64,000 nt of DNA from Rehmannia glutinosa. Lineage: Eukaryota > Streptophyta > Magnoliopsida > Lamiales > Orobanchaceae. Positions 1 through 11,092 of this stretch are shown here, one piece after another. The position numbers and the translations under genes were made by a program. The number at the start of each line of letters is the position of its first letter. Position 1 is the first letter of the stretch. The DNA is taken from contig JABTTQ020000683.1 of the NCBI GenBank assembly GCA_016081115.2, positions 372,021 to 436,020 on the forward strand, read 5' to 3'. The notes beneath the pieces are model-generated. The model had not been told where the DNA came from. It saw only the letters and a list, made by a program, of their open reading frames with translations, and made no database searches.

Positions 1-205
1 GACAAGGCACTAAGGATTCGGTTACGCGACAGTGGTAATTTATGTGTTCAGGGGTATGCCAAGAGCTTGCTTCTATATTTTCATCTATGGCAGAAATAAA
101 ACCAAGAATCGTTAACCAATATTTCATTTGATTTTGCCATCTCTTAAAATTTAGTCCATTAAATTTTTCGGGCTTAACACTATTAGCCTCTTCATGAGAT
201 GCCAT
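1..205 (-). CDS. Ty1/copia-type gag N-terminus, cut by the window edge
   Basis: Read on the minus strand from an ATG at 205, the frame stays open for 68 codons to the window edge. It begins MASHEEANSVKPEKFNG and continues with LNFKRWQNQMKYWLT. This fits the start of gag in plant copia elements, where a PEKFNGxNFKRWQ-like segment opens a UBN2-type capsid domain. The rest lies outside the window, so it is unknown whether pol follows or whether this is an isolated or domesticated gag. No LTR or primer site is visible between 206 and 1200. The family call rests on motif resemblance only. Confidence 0.6.
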   Translation of the reverse strand, partial: MASHEEANSVKPEKFNGLNFKRWQNQMKYWLTILGFISAIDENIEASSWHTPEHINYHCRVTESLVPC

Positions 206-1198
206 TAGACAATCTTCAATTATAGCAATTTAGAGATTTAAAAGGCAAAGAAAGAACAAGAAGAAAATCTGTAGGAGAAATTTTAACAATATATGTCAAA
301 TGAAGTGTTAAACAAATGTATAAGCAGAATGATAAAATTAAAATTTCAGATTTTTATACGCAATTCAAATGAAACCAGTTTTGCTAAATCAATAAAGATG
401 CAATCTTTACAACTAAAAGCATAATATCTTAAACTAATAACTCACGGACAATATATCTCTATTTGTCAAGAATATATATCAATTTATAGCCACTTCCACA
501 ATCTGATTCTATATTAATAAGATGTATCAAAATATGAATCATATATTTGCGAAGATTGGTTTATCACGATCTTAGATTGTTGAGAATTTTCCTTTTAATG
601 TTGCAAATAAAATAGTTTCTTGCACATATATAACCAAATGACTTCAAGAAAAATTATTTTATAAATTAAGCTAATATAGATTCATGAAAAATAAAAGGCT
701 GGCCTGTAGGAGTCACGCCACTTGACGGTGTCCTAAGATCGTGATGACCTCCCTCCGTGCAAGTTCTGACGGCTCACCACCACCCCAAGATAAAACCCAA
801 GAAGGCCACGCCTATGTCTTTTATTATGAGCACGATCACAAGAAGACTAACGAACAAGACCTTATCATGTTGCCCAAACAAAATAATATTTTGAAGAGTT
901 TTAGAATTGTAGATGTAAGCTTGTGAGTGCCTAACTAGACCCCTAAGAACACCTATATATAGTGTTAGGTTTTTATTTGTAACAACAAATATTAAATAGA
1001 AAATAATTGGCTATTATGAAGTGTTACAAAATTGAATTGGAGGTTACAAAATTTATGTAATGAAAATATGGTTGTTGAAGTTTTAAAACTTCAAATTCTA
1101 ACAACACCAAAATAAAACAGCTTTTGGCGCTCGATTGAAAGACACATTTTGCATCATTTTGCTATTTGGTGCAAGTTTTTCACTCGGTTGGAGATGCC
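206..1198. other. AT-rich non-coding stretch
   Basis: No gene is recognised. Most is AT-rich. The patch at about 695-930 is richer in GC and has a short open frame (741-926, plus), but it matches no family I know and looks like a scrambled fragment of an older repeat. The part just right of 205 could be the leader of the gag at the window edge. Confidence 0.4.
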
Positions 1199-1206
1199 CT
1201 TATAAG

Positions 1207-1382
1207 CAGGGGCGGAGCTAGACGTGTAACTTTGAGGGGGGCTAAATAATTTTGGAGGGGCTAAATCAATAAAAAAATAAATATTTAGTACTAAAAATTA
1301 ATATTTAAAATAATTATACATAGAAATAATTGCATTTTCAAAAACATTTAGCCCCCCATTGCTAAGGGAGGATACGCCCCCG
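1207..1382. mobile_element. hAT-type MITE, 176 bp
   Basis: It starts CAGGGGCGGAGCTAG and its other end read in reverse is CGGGGGCGTATCC, an imperfect terminal inverted repeat of the CAGGGGCGGAGC type common in plant hAT MITEs. The flanks are CTTATAAG (1199-1206) and CTTACAAG (1383-1390), an 8-bp target duplication with one mismatch, as expected for hAT. It has no coding capacity. Confidence 0.75.
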
Positions 1383-1390
1383 CTTACAAG

Positions 1391-1755
1391 TGATCCATGT
1401 ACCACTGTGTTGTTCAATTCTTTCTTTCCTTTTTTTTTAGGGAGTATAGTTGGGGAGAGAGCACAAATTTTCATATGGAGTCGAACTTGAGCCAATATAA
1501 TTGTATTAAAAACACAAACTTTCATCACTGGAGTACAAGATTTGATAACGTATCCCGTGTTAAATTTAACATGAATCGAGATTATCTAATATTACAATAT
1601 GTATCATAAAAGTTTGAATTAATAATTGATATTTCAACAATCATGACAAGAAAGTAAAAGTGGCCCAAAAAGAAAATTGGAAAAGAGAAAAAGTAAACAG
1701 TTAAAGAGAAAGTGGAGCTAGAAAATTATAGAGCACAATTAACTCGTGTGAGAGG
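1391..1755. other. Intergenic, nothing recognised
   Basis: AT-rich sequence between the hAT MITE and the gypsy element. The short open frames here match no known protein. Confidence 0.5.
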
Positions 1756-1760
1756 AACAT

Positions 1761-2256
1761 TGATTTAGGAAAGTAAATCGGATGTACCTGACCTAGGGAC
1801 CCACGAGGCGAGGTAAAGTGTTGTCCACGAGGTGACCTGGCTCAGGATCCCAAAAAGCGAGGTGAGGTACTTTGTTCGAGGGTACCTGAAACAGAACGCA
1901 CGTTAGGCTAGCCGGGATAGCTCCCAGCTAAGGCCCTCCGATGCCTAAGTCAGAATCAGGTAGTTGAGGTACTTAGAAAGCTAAAGAGCGAGGTAATTTA
2001 GAATAATGACAAGTTACCTTTTACCTTGGTTTTCGTGCCGTATTTATAATACTATTCACCGGGTAGTGCGGATCACCGTACACGTGGCACCCGATCGACG
2101 GTGTGTGGCTTGCGGGCGACCCGACCCAGACTTTCGGGTCGGGTCGGGACCCATATAAAAAATCCACGGATCCTGGGGCATTTTGATAATTTCGCGAGGC
2201 GAGGTCAAGATGGTCAACTCGAGCTAGGCAAGGCTATAATGGTAATTTCCACATCA
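1761..2256 (-). repeat. 3' LTR of the gypsy element
   Basis: This 496-bp repeat matches 12667-13143 along its length. On the plus strand it begins TGATTTAGG and ends TTTCCACATCA, which gives TG...CA ends on the coding strand too. Compared with the other LTR it keeps a block (GATAGCTCCCAGCTAAGG, near 1915) that the 5' copy has lost. Confidence 0.93.
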
Positions 2257-2272
2257 TTTACTCCCCCAGTTA
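2257..2272 (-). other. Polypurine tract of the gypsy element
   Basis: Directly inside the 3' LTR the minus strand reads GTAACTGGGGGAGTAAA before the LTR start TGATGTGG. A purine-rich GGGGGAGTAAA touching the LTR is where plus-strand DNA synthesis normally starts. Confidence 0.7.
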
Positions 2273-2596
2273 CTTTAGTAATTTTATTGCTAAAGTGACT
2301 CGATGCAGGTCCTCGAATTCTAAGCGATGCGGGATCCAAGCCCTTGAATTCGAAAAGACCCTTTCATCGTAGCCGTTGAATTTGAATAGCCTTTCGATCA
2401 AGACCGTTGATTTTCCCGCCCTTCTCTATATATATAAGATGGTCTTTCAAAACCTTCATTTTTCACACTTTTTACCCCGGATCACCTCGCTGCTCAAGCT
2501 CGTCCACGACCTAGGATCTTGACATCGTGCTCCTCTACTTCACCTGACTTAGAGGTAGGTTCTCTTTCTCTCTCTACTTTAAATTTTCTCTCTTTT

Positions 2597-4887
2597 ATGG
2601 CGACCCCTCCTCCTTCCACATGACCTTCCAGTTCGCGGTCGAACTCTGGTTCGGACTCGAAATCGGGGTCGTCTGAGTCCAGCGCATCTTTGAGCTCTTC
2701 TGCTTCTACTAGTGGGGCGACCCATATTCCCCCTTCTCAAGATAGGGTATCCCGCGAGGCCACCCCTTCGGACGACCTGGAACACGTCACCCCCTGGGCT
2801 TTACTTAGGTCCCGAGTCTCTGTTCACGATTTAGACACCATTAGGAAAAACCTCTTCATTCCTGCTTCGTACCAAATCATAATTCCTACTACTAGTGATA
2901 GGATAAATAAGCTTCCACCTCGCTGATTAGTTTTTCACCTCGCTAGCCTCGAGGCGGGTTTTAGATTTCCTTTGGCTCGCCCCATTGCTGACATTCTAAG
3001 AGGGTTTGATGTGTGCCCCGCTCAGCTCGTTCCAAATTCCTACCGTCACATCGTAGGTTTTATCATCTTAATGAAACACTTCGGCGAGGCCGCCTCGCTT
3101 TCGCACTTTTGCGAACTCTATGCCATCAACACTTCTACCACTACTAACTCCGGATTCTTTTACATCTCACCTCGAACTAACTGAAAATTTTTGCATCGGG
3201 TTCCTTCCTCGGTGTGGCCTTGGAAAGATAGGTTCGTATTCATTCGAGCCCCTATTGAAAATCCTTGGGACCTACCTTCAGATTGGAAACTGAGCCGCCG
3301 CCTCGCCGAGGCCCGCTCTCTGTTTCTTGGGATGCCTGACTTCATTTCTAGGTTGACCTGCACTGGTATGAGGCTTGCGACCTCATTACCGAAGACGTTC
3401 TATCCCTCGTCGACCTTAGCCCCGCTCCTCGCCACGAAACTCTAACACTTGGTAATCTATTTCTCTTTACTTTTTACAGTTCACCTATCATACTTGTACT
3501 GAAACTATTTGTCTATTTGTGCAGATATGGCGATCCGATCTGCGGTACTTGACAAGGCCCTCGCCAACAACAAAGAAGCCCTGCTAGCTCGCAAGCGAGC
3601 TCGCCAAGACGCTGCTGCCTCGGATTTACAGTTAGGCGTAGCCGTAACTTCAGCCCCCGCTGTAACGATAGCCATGGACCCCGCACCCGAGGTGCCCTTG
3701 AAGAAAGCCGACAAGGCCTCGGGTAGCAAGTCAAGGGAGGAGAAAGGAAAGGCGGTGGCTGAAGGTTCCACCCCAAAAAAGACAAAAACTCGCAAGGCTA
3801 GGAGCTCGCCTGACTCTATGGGTGCCTCCCCCGGGATGCGAGCCCATGACGAGATCGAGCCTACCGACGCCAATCTTCCTATGGTGGACCAAATGATGAT
3901 GTGGCTGAACCGAAGCGAGCCTCATCTCCGAGCCCAGCGACTTGCGGCTCGCGAGAAGGCTCCCGACCTTATGCCTCGAGTTCGCGAGCTTTCCATGCCT
4001 CGCACCATTCCCAACTGGAACATTAGCTCACGGAGCTCGGTCCTTGAAACGAAGCCGGGGGAGGATTCATTTGAATTGTATAACTATACTACCCTCCCTA
4101 CCGACCAGTTTGCCTTAATGACCACAGAATTTACGCGCCTCAAAGAGTTGGCGGCCCACGAAGTTATGTCGGTATGTGAATTCCCTTTAAATTATCCAAC
4201 TCTGCTACTTCGTTCTTATCTTGCTTCGCTATCGCTTACTTCGTTTTTTTTTTCTTTTTGTAGCTCTCTGCCCTGTTGCATCAAATGGCACTTTGCGGTG
4301 CCGATTGGAGGCATCAGAACGAAGTGTACGTCAACCAACTGAGTGAGGTCCACGCGAAGCTTCAAACTGCCGAAGCGGATAAGGAAAAAGCCATCAAGGA
4401 GGCTTGAGCCGATCTTCTCAAGGAAGTGGCCGATCTGAAAACCCAGCTCCTTTCGTCCCAAAGCGAGCTCAAAACTCGTGAGTAGCTTCATGCCAAGGAG
4501 GTGGCAGATTCTTTCGAGAAGGGTCGTAAGTGAGGTCTCGAAGAATATCCCTCGTCTAAAGAGTATAAGGCTTCGCTAGCCTCGTCTCGCCTCGCTGGGG
4601 TTCAATCTTTCCTTCAGTCCTCCTCTTGCGAGAAACTCGTAGCCGAACGAGCCGTGGTGTACCTTTTCGACGGCTTTGAGAGATGCCGTGAGCAAGGGAT
4701 TAAAAAGGGGGCCTTCAAGGCCGATTTCGACCCCAAACAACTTGACCCCTTTGAGAAGGACGAGACGAAGGTAGACGTCGTTGAAGGCGAAGGCGAGGTT
4801 GGCAGCTCGCGTGATGTAGAAATTATTGATGAGGTTAAGGAGGTCGATGAGTTCACCGAGCTCGTTAAACCTCTTTTAGCATCGTAG
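2597..4887 (+). pseudogene. Antisense extra gene of the Tat element (Transposase_28-like), decayed
   Basis: This gene runs opposite to gag-pol. From the ATG at 2597 one frame continues to about 3450, interrupted by stops at 2621, 2924, 3182 and 3443. It contains RPIADILRGFDVCPAQLVP and YRHIVGFIILM, resembling the 'putative gypsy type transposon' domain (Pfam Transposase_28). A probable intron follows (about 3452-3524), then a Ser/Lys-rich exon (from about 3525). A clean phase-0 intron at 4172-4263 (GTATGT...TTGTAG) leads to a coiled-coil-like Glu/Lys-rich exon with stops at 4405, 4483 and 4531 and an acidic tail ending at 4887. Nearly all stops are TGA or TAG, as expected from C-to-T decay of CGA and CAG codons. 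Such antisense reading frames are known from Tat elements; their function is unknown. The first intron's borders do not keep frame exactly and are tentative. Confidence 0.7.
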
Positions 4888-5082
4888 GGATTATTTATGT
4901 AAATCATTGACGAAGTATTTGACTTGGATGTATTTTGTTAACAATCTCATCGCCTCTTAATGTACTTCTACTTTTACTTCGTTTTTGTGTGTTAATTCGA
5001 TGTATTGCACTTCGCTTTTATATATTGTATGCACTTTACTTCGCTTTTTTTTTTTTGTTCTTCAAGCATCCCTTGGGTCCTA

Positions 5083-5742
5083 GGCTTCTTCGCGAGGCTA
5101 AGCCCCGTGGCAAGCCTAGGTCCCTGGGCGAGCCTAGGTTCATTGCTTAAGACCATTGTAGGCTTGGCCAGCCTAAAAGGGAGTTTGTGGCCTAGATCCT
5201 TCATGGGATCGTCTTGGGCCTGCTAGCCTTTTAGGGGGCTTAACTTGCGAACCTAGGTCCCATGGTTGGGACCATTGTGGGCTTGGCCAGCCTAAAAGGG
5301 AGCTTGTGGCCTAAATCCTTCATGGGATCGTCTTGGGCCTGCTAGCCTTTTAGGGGGCTTAACTTGCGAGCCTAGGTCCTATGGTTGGGACCATTGTGGG
5401 CTTTGCCAGCCTAAAAGGGTGCTTATGGCCTAGATCCTCCGTGGGATCGTCTTGGGCCTGCTAGCCTTTTAGGAGGCTTAACTTGCGAGCCTAGGTCCCA
5501 TGGTTGGGACCATTGTGGGCTTTGCCAGCCTAAAAGGGTGCTTATGGCCTAGATCCTTCGTGGGATCGTCTTGGGCCTGGTAGCCTTTTAGGGGGCTTAA
5601 CTTGCGAGCCTAGGTCCCATGGTTGGGACCATTGTGGGCTTTGCCACTAAAAGGGTGCTTTATGGCCTAGATCCTTCGTGGGATCGTCTTGGGCCTCGCT
5701 AGCCTTTTAGGGGGCTTAACTTGCGAGCCTAGGTCCCATGCA
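5083..5742 (+). repeat. Tandem array of a 119-bp unit, forward block
   Basis: About 5.5 copies of a 119-bp unit lie head to tail; the marker GCCTAGGTCC recurs near 5130, 5250, 5369, 5488, 5607 and 5728. Each unit also carries TGGGACCATTGTGGGCTTG, CCTAAAAGGG and GGGATCGTCTTGGGCCTG. Units differ by a few bases. The array sits between integrase and the antisense gene of the gypsy element, where Ogre/Tat elements are known to grow tandem repeats. Confidence 0.92.
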
Positions 5743-6671
5743 AAAAGGCTAGCAGGCCCAAGACGATCCCACGAAGGATCTAGGCCATAAGCACCCTTTT
5801 AGGCTAGCAAAGCCCACAATGGTCCCACCCATCACTAAACAAATAATTTCAAAAGTGTTACAACAATTGTGTTACCTAATCTCACTTTTGTTGTGGTGTA
5901 GCGACAAATTCACATTTATCGTCACTAAATATGAACTTAGATGACAAAATAATGGTGTACACTATTGTGTTGAACTAATTAATGACGAAAAATGATGTTG
6001 TCATTAATGAAAATATTTTGTGACACCAAATGTCATCAACAATTATAATCAATTTGTCATTAAAAGATTTTTCTCCTAAATTTTGGCGCAAAATTCTAAC
6101 GTCTACAAATTACTATGACGAATTTCAGTTAGTAGTCAAGAAATATGAACAATTGTGACGACATATAAGATCAATAGTGACAATAATAAATGGTATCATA
6201 AAAGAGTAATTTTCATTGACAAAAACAAAATTCGTCACTGTTAATTAACAAATTATGACAAAAAAATATGCGTGGTAAGGAAATTCGTCATAAAATGTGA
6301 GATTTCCTGTAGTGCATGGGACCTAGGCTCGCAAGTTAAGCCCCCTAAAAGGCTAGCAGGCCCAAGACGATCCCACGAAGGATCTAGGCCATAAGCACCC
6401 TTTTAGGCTGGCAAAGCCCACAATGGTCCCAACCATGGGACCTAGGCTCGCAAGTTAAGCCCCCTAAAAGGCTAGCAGGCCCAAGACGATCCCACGGAGG
6501 ATCTAGGCCATAAGCACCCTTTTAGGCTGGCAAAGCCCACAATGGTCCCAACCATGAGACCTAGGCTCGCAAGTTAAGCCCCCTAAAAGGCTAGCAGGCC
6601 CAAGACGATCCCATGAAGGATTTAGGCCACAAGCTCCCTTTTAGGCTGGCCAAGCCCACAATGGTCCCAAC
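5743..6671 (-). repeat. Same 119-bp array, inverted block, split by a CACTA insertion
   Basis: At 5740-5743 the array flips: the sequence becomes the reverse complement of the unit (AAAAAGGCTAGCAGGCCCAA). About four inverted units follow, interrupted by the CACTA element 5833-6314. Removing that element and one CAT restores the repeat sequence GGTCCCA..CATGGGACC. The block ends near 6671 (AACCGTGGGATCG), where direction flips again. Confidence 0.9.
5833..6314. mobile_element. Non-autonomous CACTA (En/Spm-type) transposon, 482 bp
   Basis: The left end reads CACTAAACAAATAATTTC and the right end in reverse reads CACTACAGGAAATCTCAC. Both flanks are CAT (5830-5832 and 6315-6317), the 3-bp duplication expected for this superfamily. 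The inside is AT-rich, has no gene, and repeats short TGACGAAT/TTGTCATTAA-like words, as subterminal repeats of CACTA elements do. It sits inside one 119-bp unit, so it arrived after the array was inverted. Confidence 0.82.
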
Positions 6672-6965
6672 CGTGGGATCGTCTTGGGCATGCTAGCCTT
6701 ATAGGGGGCTTAACTTGCGAGCCTAGGTCCCATGGTTGGGACCATTGTGGGCTTTGCCTGCCTAAAAGGGTGCTTATGGCCTAGATCCTTCGTGGAATCG
6801 TCTTGGGCCTGCTAGCCTTTTAGGGGGCTTAACTTGCGAGCCTAGGTCCCATGGTTGGGACCATTGTGGGCTTTGCCAGCCTAAAAGGGTGCTTATGGCC
6901 TAGATCCTTCGTGGGATCGTCTTGGGCCTGCTAGCCTTTTAGGGCTTACTTGCGAGCCTAGGTCC
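6672..6965 (+). repeat. 119-bp array, second forward block
   Basis: About 2.5 units in the original direction, starting GTGGGATCGTCTTGGGCATG and ending near 6965 with GCGAGCCTAGGTCCC. The last unit is shortened (TTAGGGCTTACTTGCG). The gypsy-specific unique sequence resumes after it. Confidence 0.9.
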
Positions 6966-7132
6966 CTTGAATGGTTCGCTTCCGATCCTGAAATACTAAG
7001 CAGATGTGTTTGCGAAAAAAGTAAACGTTGCAAGTGATATCTCACGTTCTTTCATTGAATAAAGCCTTTAACATAAGTCTTCAGTGCTTCCAAAATTAAG
7101 CTAAGTACATAAAGTAGATTAGTTATGCAACA

Positions 7133-8355
7133 TCAAGTGTAGAACCTCCTTAAGTTATAAATGTTCCAAGGCCTCGGGAGTTCCTTTCCTTGCATGTTTT
7201 CTAGTTTGTATGTTCCCCTCTTCAGCACTTCAATTGCCTTAAATGGTCCTTCCCAATTTGCCTCCAGCTTCCCCACATGTTTGGAAACTTCCACATTTTT
7301 GAGCACTAGATCCCCTATTTGAAAGCTTCGCTCCTGAACCCTTTTGTTGTATGCATTTTTCATCCTTCCCTTAGCCGCTTGGATCTGAATAAATGCTTTG
7401 TCTCATTTTTCTTCAATGAGCTCAAGCTCGAGTTCTCTGGCCTCACTATTGATCTCGGGATCGTACCGAGCGACCCAAAGCAAAGTTTCTCCAATTTCCA
7501 CCGGCACGATCGCTTCCGACCCATACACTAAACTGAAAGGCGTCTCACCCGTCGAAGTCCGTGGGGTCGTTCGATATGCCCAAAGGACTCCAGGTAGCTC
7601 GTCCACCCAATACGACTTCGCTTCCTCTAGCCTCGTTTTTAAGTGTTGTAGAATAATTCTATTTGCAACCTCAGTCTGCCCATTTGCTTGAGGGTTTTCC
7701 ACCGCTGTAAAATTTTGCTTGACTTTATATTCTTCACACCATTCCCTAACCTTCTTTCCTTGAAATGGAGTGCCATTATCTGATATTAAGATTCTGGGCG
7801 CCCCATACCTACATGCGATATTTTTCCACAAAAAATTCATGACTTCAGTTTCCGTTATCTTAGCCACTGCCTCGACCTCAATCCACTTAGAAAAGTACTC
7901 CACTGCCACAATAATAAATTTCTTATGAGCTCTAGCCACTGGAAATGGACCCAAGATATCGATTCCCCATTGATCAAAAGGACAAGCAATGGGGATCGTT
8001 TCCAACTGGGTCGCTGGTTGATGACTTAGGTTCGCGTGGAACTGACACTTCGCACATTTTTTAACAAACTCCATTGTATCCCTTGCTAAAGTCGGCCAAA
8101 AGTAAGCTTGTTGGATCACCTTCTGAGCGAGTGCCTTACCTCCTGAGTGGTTACCACAGTTGCCCTCATGAATCTCCTCATTACATACATCGCCCTCTCT
8201 GGTCCGAGGCACTTTAGCAATGGTCCTCCTACTAATCTTTTATACATCTCATTGTCTATCATTAGGAACCGGGACGCTCTAACTTGGACCCTTCTAGCTT
8301 TTATCGGGTCCAACGGTAAAGCTCCTTTTTCTAGGAAATTTTTCAAGTCTTCCAT
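7133..8355 (-). pseudogene. Integrase of the gypsy polyprotein
   Basis: The N-terminal HHCC zinc finger is seen as HEGNCGNHSGG (His-His) and KKCAKCQ (Cys-Cys). The catalytic DDE residues follow in GIDILGPF, ISDNGTPF and NGQTEVANR, then the C-terminal part with FQIGDLVLK and NWEGPFKAIEVL, ending RRFYT at 7133. A TGA lies in frame at about 7393, and the segment 8116-8355 is in another frame from 7403-8212, so a frameshift lies in the overlap. No chromodomain is seen, which fits the non-chromoviral Tat lineage. The enzyme would have inserted the cDNA into host DNA, but this copy cannot be read through. Confidence 0.9.
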
Positions 8356-8439
8356 CCAATCAATTGGGGTGTCAATTGCACAAACCAGCGCCTCGCTTGG
8401 ATACTACTCGATGGGACCTTCCTCCACTAACGAGTCCGC

Positions 8440-8885
8440 TGCGTCGCCACCAACACAATCACCTTCCTCGAGCTATTGCCACTTACTGCACTCGCAAAGC
8501 GAGCTAGAGCATCGGCTCGCTCATTTTCATATCTTGGGATCTCTTTGTATTTGAAAAAAATTCGAACTTTTCCATCAACCGCTTCGCTCTCTCCAAATTG
8601 TTAGCCATGGATCGATCCTTAGCTTCAAACGAACCTTCAACTTGCATTGCAACCAACTAGGAGTCACTGTAAGCTATCAACTTCTTCACATTACACTTCT
8701 GCGCCATTTTTAATCCCGCCAACAGAGCTTCGATTCACCTCGTTGTTTGTCACTTCAATTCGAGGTGAAGTGCCACCTCCACCTCGAAAGAATTAAAGCT
8801 CGCAACAAGATCCCGGCTCCGCCTCCAGTGGCCACCGCCGACCCATCCACATGCAATAGCCATGTCACTTCCTCTTTTTGAACTT
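8440..8885 (-). pseudogene. Second, archaeal-type RNase H domain of the gypsy element
   Basis: Translation of the minus strand shows WLLHVDGSAVA followed by GGGAGI, then KKLIAYSDS and ERADALARFASAVS near the end, the pattern of an RVT_3/RNase H fold (VDGS, the late D and the ADALA motif). It lies between the standard RNase H and integrase. A doubled RNase H is a hallmark of Tat elements. A frameshift and a TAG (in the SDS segment) break it, and no long open frame remains. Confidence 0.75.
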
Positions 8886-8996
8886 CAATTTCCGATCCAC
8901 TTGCTTCGTTTACATTTAAGTCACCAGACTTGAGCCTTCACCGCCGTTTTACTTTGATATTTAATATCAAATTCCCCAATCCCATGGACCATTTCA

Positions 8997-10453
8997 CTAA
9001 AGCGACGTGACTCTCGGTTTTTCTAACACTTGTCTCAGTGGTTGATTTGTGAGGACAATAATCTGATGAGATTGGAAGTAAGGTTGTAACTTCCTAGCTG
9101 ATACTACCAAGGCCAGAGCTAGCTTTTCGGTCTCTAGATACCTCTCTTCGGCTCCCTGTAACAACTTGCTCACGTAGTAAACTGGGCGATGAACTCCCTC
9201 TTCGTCTCGCACCAACACCGAGCTCACGGCTCGCTTCGAAACGGCTAAGTATAAGAATAGAGCCTCTCATTTTTTAGGTTTGGACAGTAAAGGTGGAGAC
9301 ATAAGATATCCTTTCAAATCTTCAAACGCCTTCTCACATTCCTCCGTCCATTGAAAATTCTTCATGTTCCTCAAAGTGTTGAAAAAAGAAAGGTTGCGGT
9401 CAGCTGACCTCAAAATGAACCTGTTCAACGAGGCAATTTTTCCCGTAAGCTGTTGTACTTTATTGACCGTTCTAGGTGAACTCATTTCTATTATAGGTTT
9501 TATCTTCTCCGGGTTCGCTTCGATCCCCCTCTCATGCACCATGAAGCCCAAAACTTTTCCACCTCGCACTCTAAAGGTGCACTTCGCGGGATTCAGTTTC
9601 ACACCATAGGCTCACATTATTTTGAAAGCCTCCCTCAAATGCTCAAGGTGATCCTCTTCCACCACGCTTTTTACCAACATATCGTCAACATACACTTCCA
9701 TTGATTTGCCAATCTTCTCTCTAAACATGAGGTTGACTAACCTCTGATAAGTAGCTCCCGCATTCTTTAGCCCAAACGGCATTACCATGTAACAATAAAC
9801 ACCGTTCTCCGTCACAAACGAGGTCTTGTCCCTATCTTCCTCCGCCATAAAAATTTGGTGATACCCTTGGTATGCATCCATCATGCTAAGCAAGGCACAT
9901 CCTTGTGGAGTCCACCAAGAGGTCGATGCGAGGTAGGGGGTAGGGATCTTTGGGGCATGCCTTATTCAAATCAGAAAGTCCAGGCACATCCTCCATTTGT
10001 TGTTAGCCTTGGGCACTACAACTACATTTGATAACCACTCGTGAACTGAATTTCCACAACATATCCCGCCTTCCAATAATTTGTTCACCTCGTTTTTATA
10101 ATTTTGTTTCTTTCGCTTCAAAGCTTCGCTTTTTCTCGCTTCATGGCCTCACTAACGGATCCACATTGGTCGGTGAACCATCACCTCGGTCTATGCCTTG
10201 AAATCGAAGGTTTCCAAGCAAAAATGTCCACGTTCTCCATAAGAAATTGAATCATCAACACTTCTAGCTTCGAGTCCATTTGCGACCCTATCTTAGTGAA
10301 CTTATCCGGATCTCCTGGCTCGAGCTCAATCACTTTGTACTGCTCCGTTGGCTCAACCCTATATTCCGCCATTGTCCTAGCTTTTTTAACCTTCTCCTTT
10401 TCTTTTTTACTCAGCTCAGCTTCTTCGCGTGTTATTTGCTTTATAGTTCTCAC
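8997..10453 (-). pseudogene. Reverse transcriptase and first RNase H of the gypsy element
   Basis: Descending from 10453, the region gives a lysine-rich linker, then the polymerase with MDAYQGYHQIFMAEEDRDKT, FGLKNAGATYQR and the catalytic YVDD (in EVYVDDMLVKS), then the thumb (LNPAKCTFRVRGGKVLGFM) and an RNase H core (VYYVSKLLQGAEERYLETEK). Stops and frameshifts separate 10181-10453, 9612-9893, 9267-9602 and 8997-9227. The visible active-site motif is intact, but the protein is not readable as one piece. It would have copied element RNA to DNA in virus-like particles. Confidence 0.9.
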
Positions 10454-10537
10454 TTCTCTCCCTTCCTTCTTCTTTTTTAGGGAAACATTATAACATTCTC
10501 TAGCCGCCTTCTGATCGCCTCGTACTTCGCCTACCCC

Positions 10538-11092
10538 TCATGATGTAGGGAACTTCATCTTCAAGTGATAAGTGGACACCATAGCTTGAAATTGATTCAG
10601 TCCGGGTCGCCCCATGATCACATTATAAGCAAATGGGGTGTCTACTACCAGGTGCTTGATCATGATTGTCTTTTGGCACGGCGCTTCGCCTAGCGAGGTG
10701 GGGAGATCAATGGTCCCTAGGGGAACCACTTCGCTTCCTCCGAACCCCATCAGCGACGTGTCAACCGGGCGTAAGGCGGTTACATCTAGTTTCATCTTCC
10801 TCAACACATGCATAAATAATATATCCGCCGAGCTCCCATTGTCCACCAAGACTTTTTGCACGGCGAAGTTGGCGATATCCATCGTGATTACCATCGGGTC
10901 ATTTTGGCCTGCCTCGACTCCCGCGAGGTCATGGCCATCGAACGTAATAGGGCTAGAATTTTGGACACTCATGACCTTCAGTTTCCTCTTAGAATCATGA
11001 GTGAGGTTACGCGCATGCTTCCTTCTCGCACTCTGTGAATCACCTCCACTAGGACCCCCTGCTATCATATGTGTAACTCCCCTACGAGGCAA
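10538..11092 (-). pseudogene. Aspartic protease region of the gypsy polyprotein
   Basis: The 184-codon open frame has the retropepsin-type core VLVDNGSSADILF (catalytic Asp in DNGSSA, the Tat variant of D-S/T-G) and the later hydrophobic IMGRPGLNQF segment, matching ILGRxxL. Its upstream part (SARRKHARNL) is the basic linker after gag. The frame itself is open, but it is cut off from gag and RT by neighbouring stops. The role would be polyprotein cleavage. Confidence 0.85.

Noticed and set aside
3505..3925. Open frames on the minus strand across 3505-3925
   Set aside because: They are mirror frames of the Ser/Lys-rich exon of the antisense gypsy gene and have no recognised motif.
4172..4263. 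The intron as a deletion scar or second transposon
   Set aside because: It begins GTATGT, ends TTTTTGTAG after a pyrimidine tract, and keeps the frame exactly, so an intron is the simpler reading.
8147..8554. 135-codon plus-strand frame
   Set aside because: It lies opposite integrase and its upstream linker; the minus strand carries the recognisable motifs.
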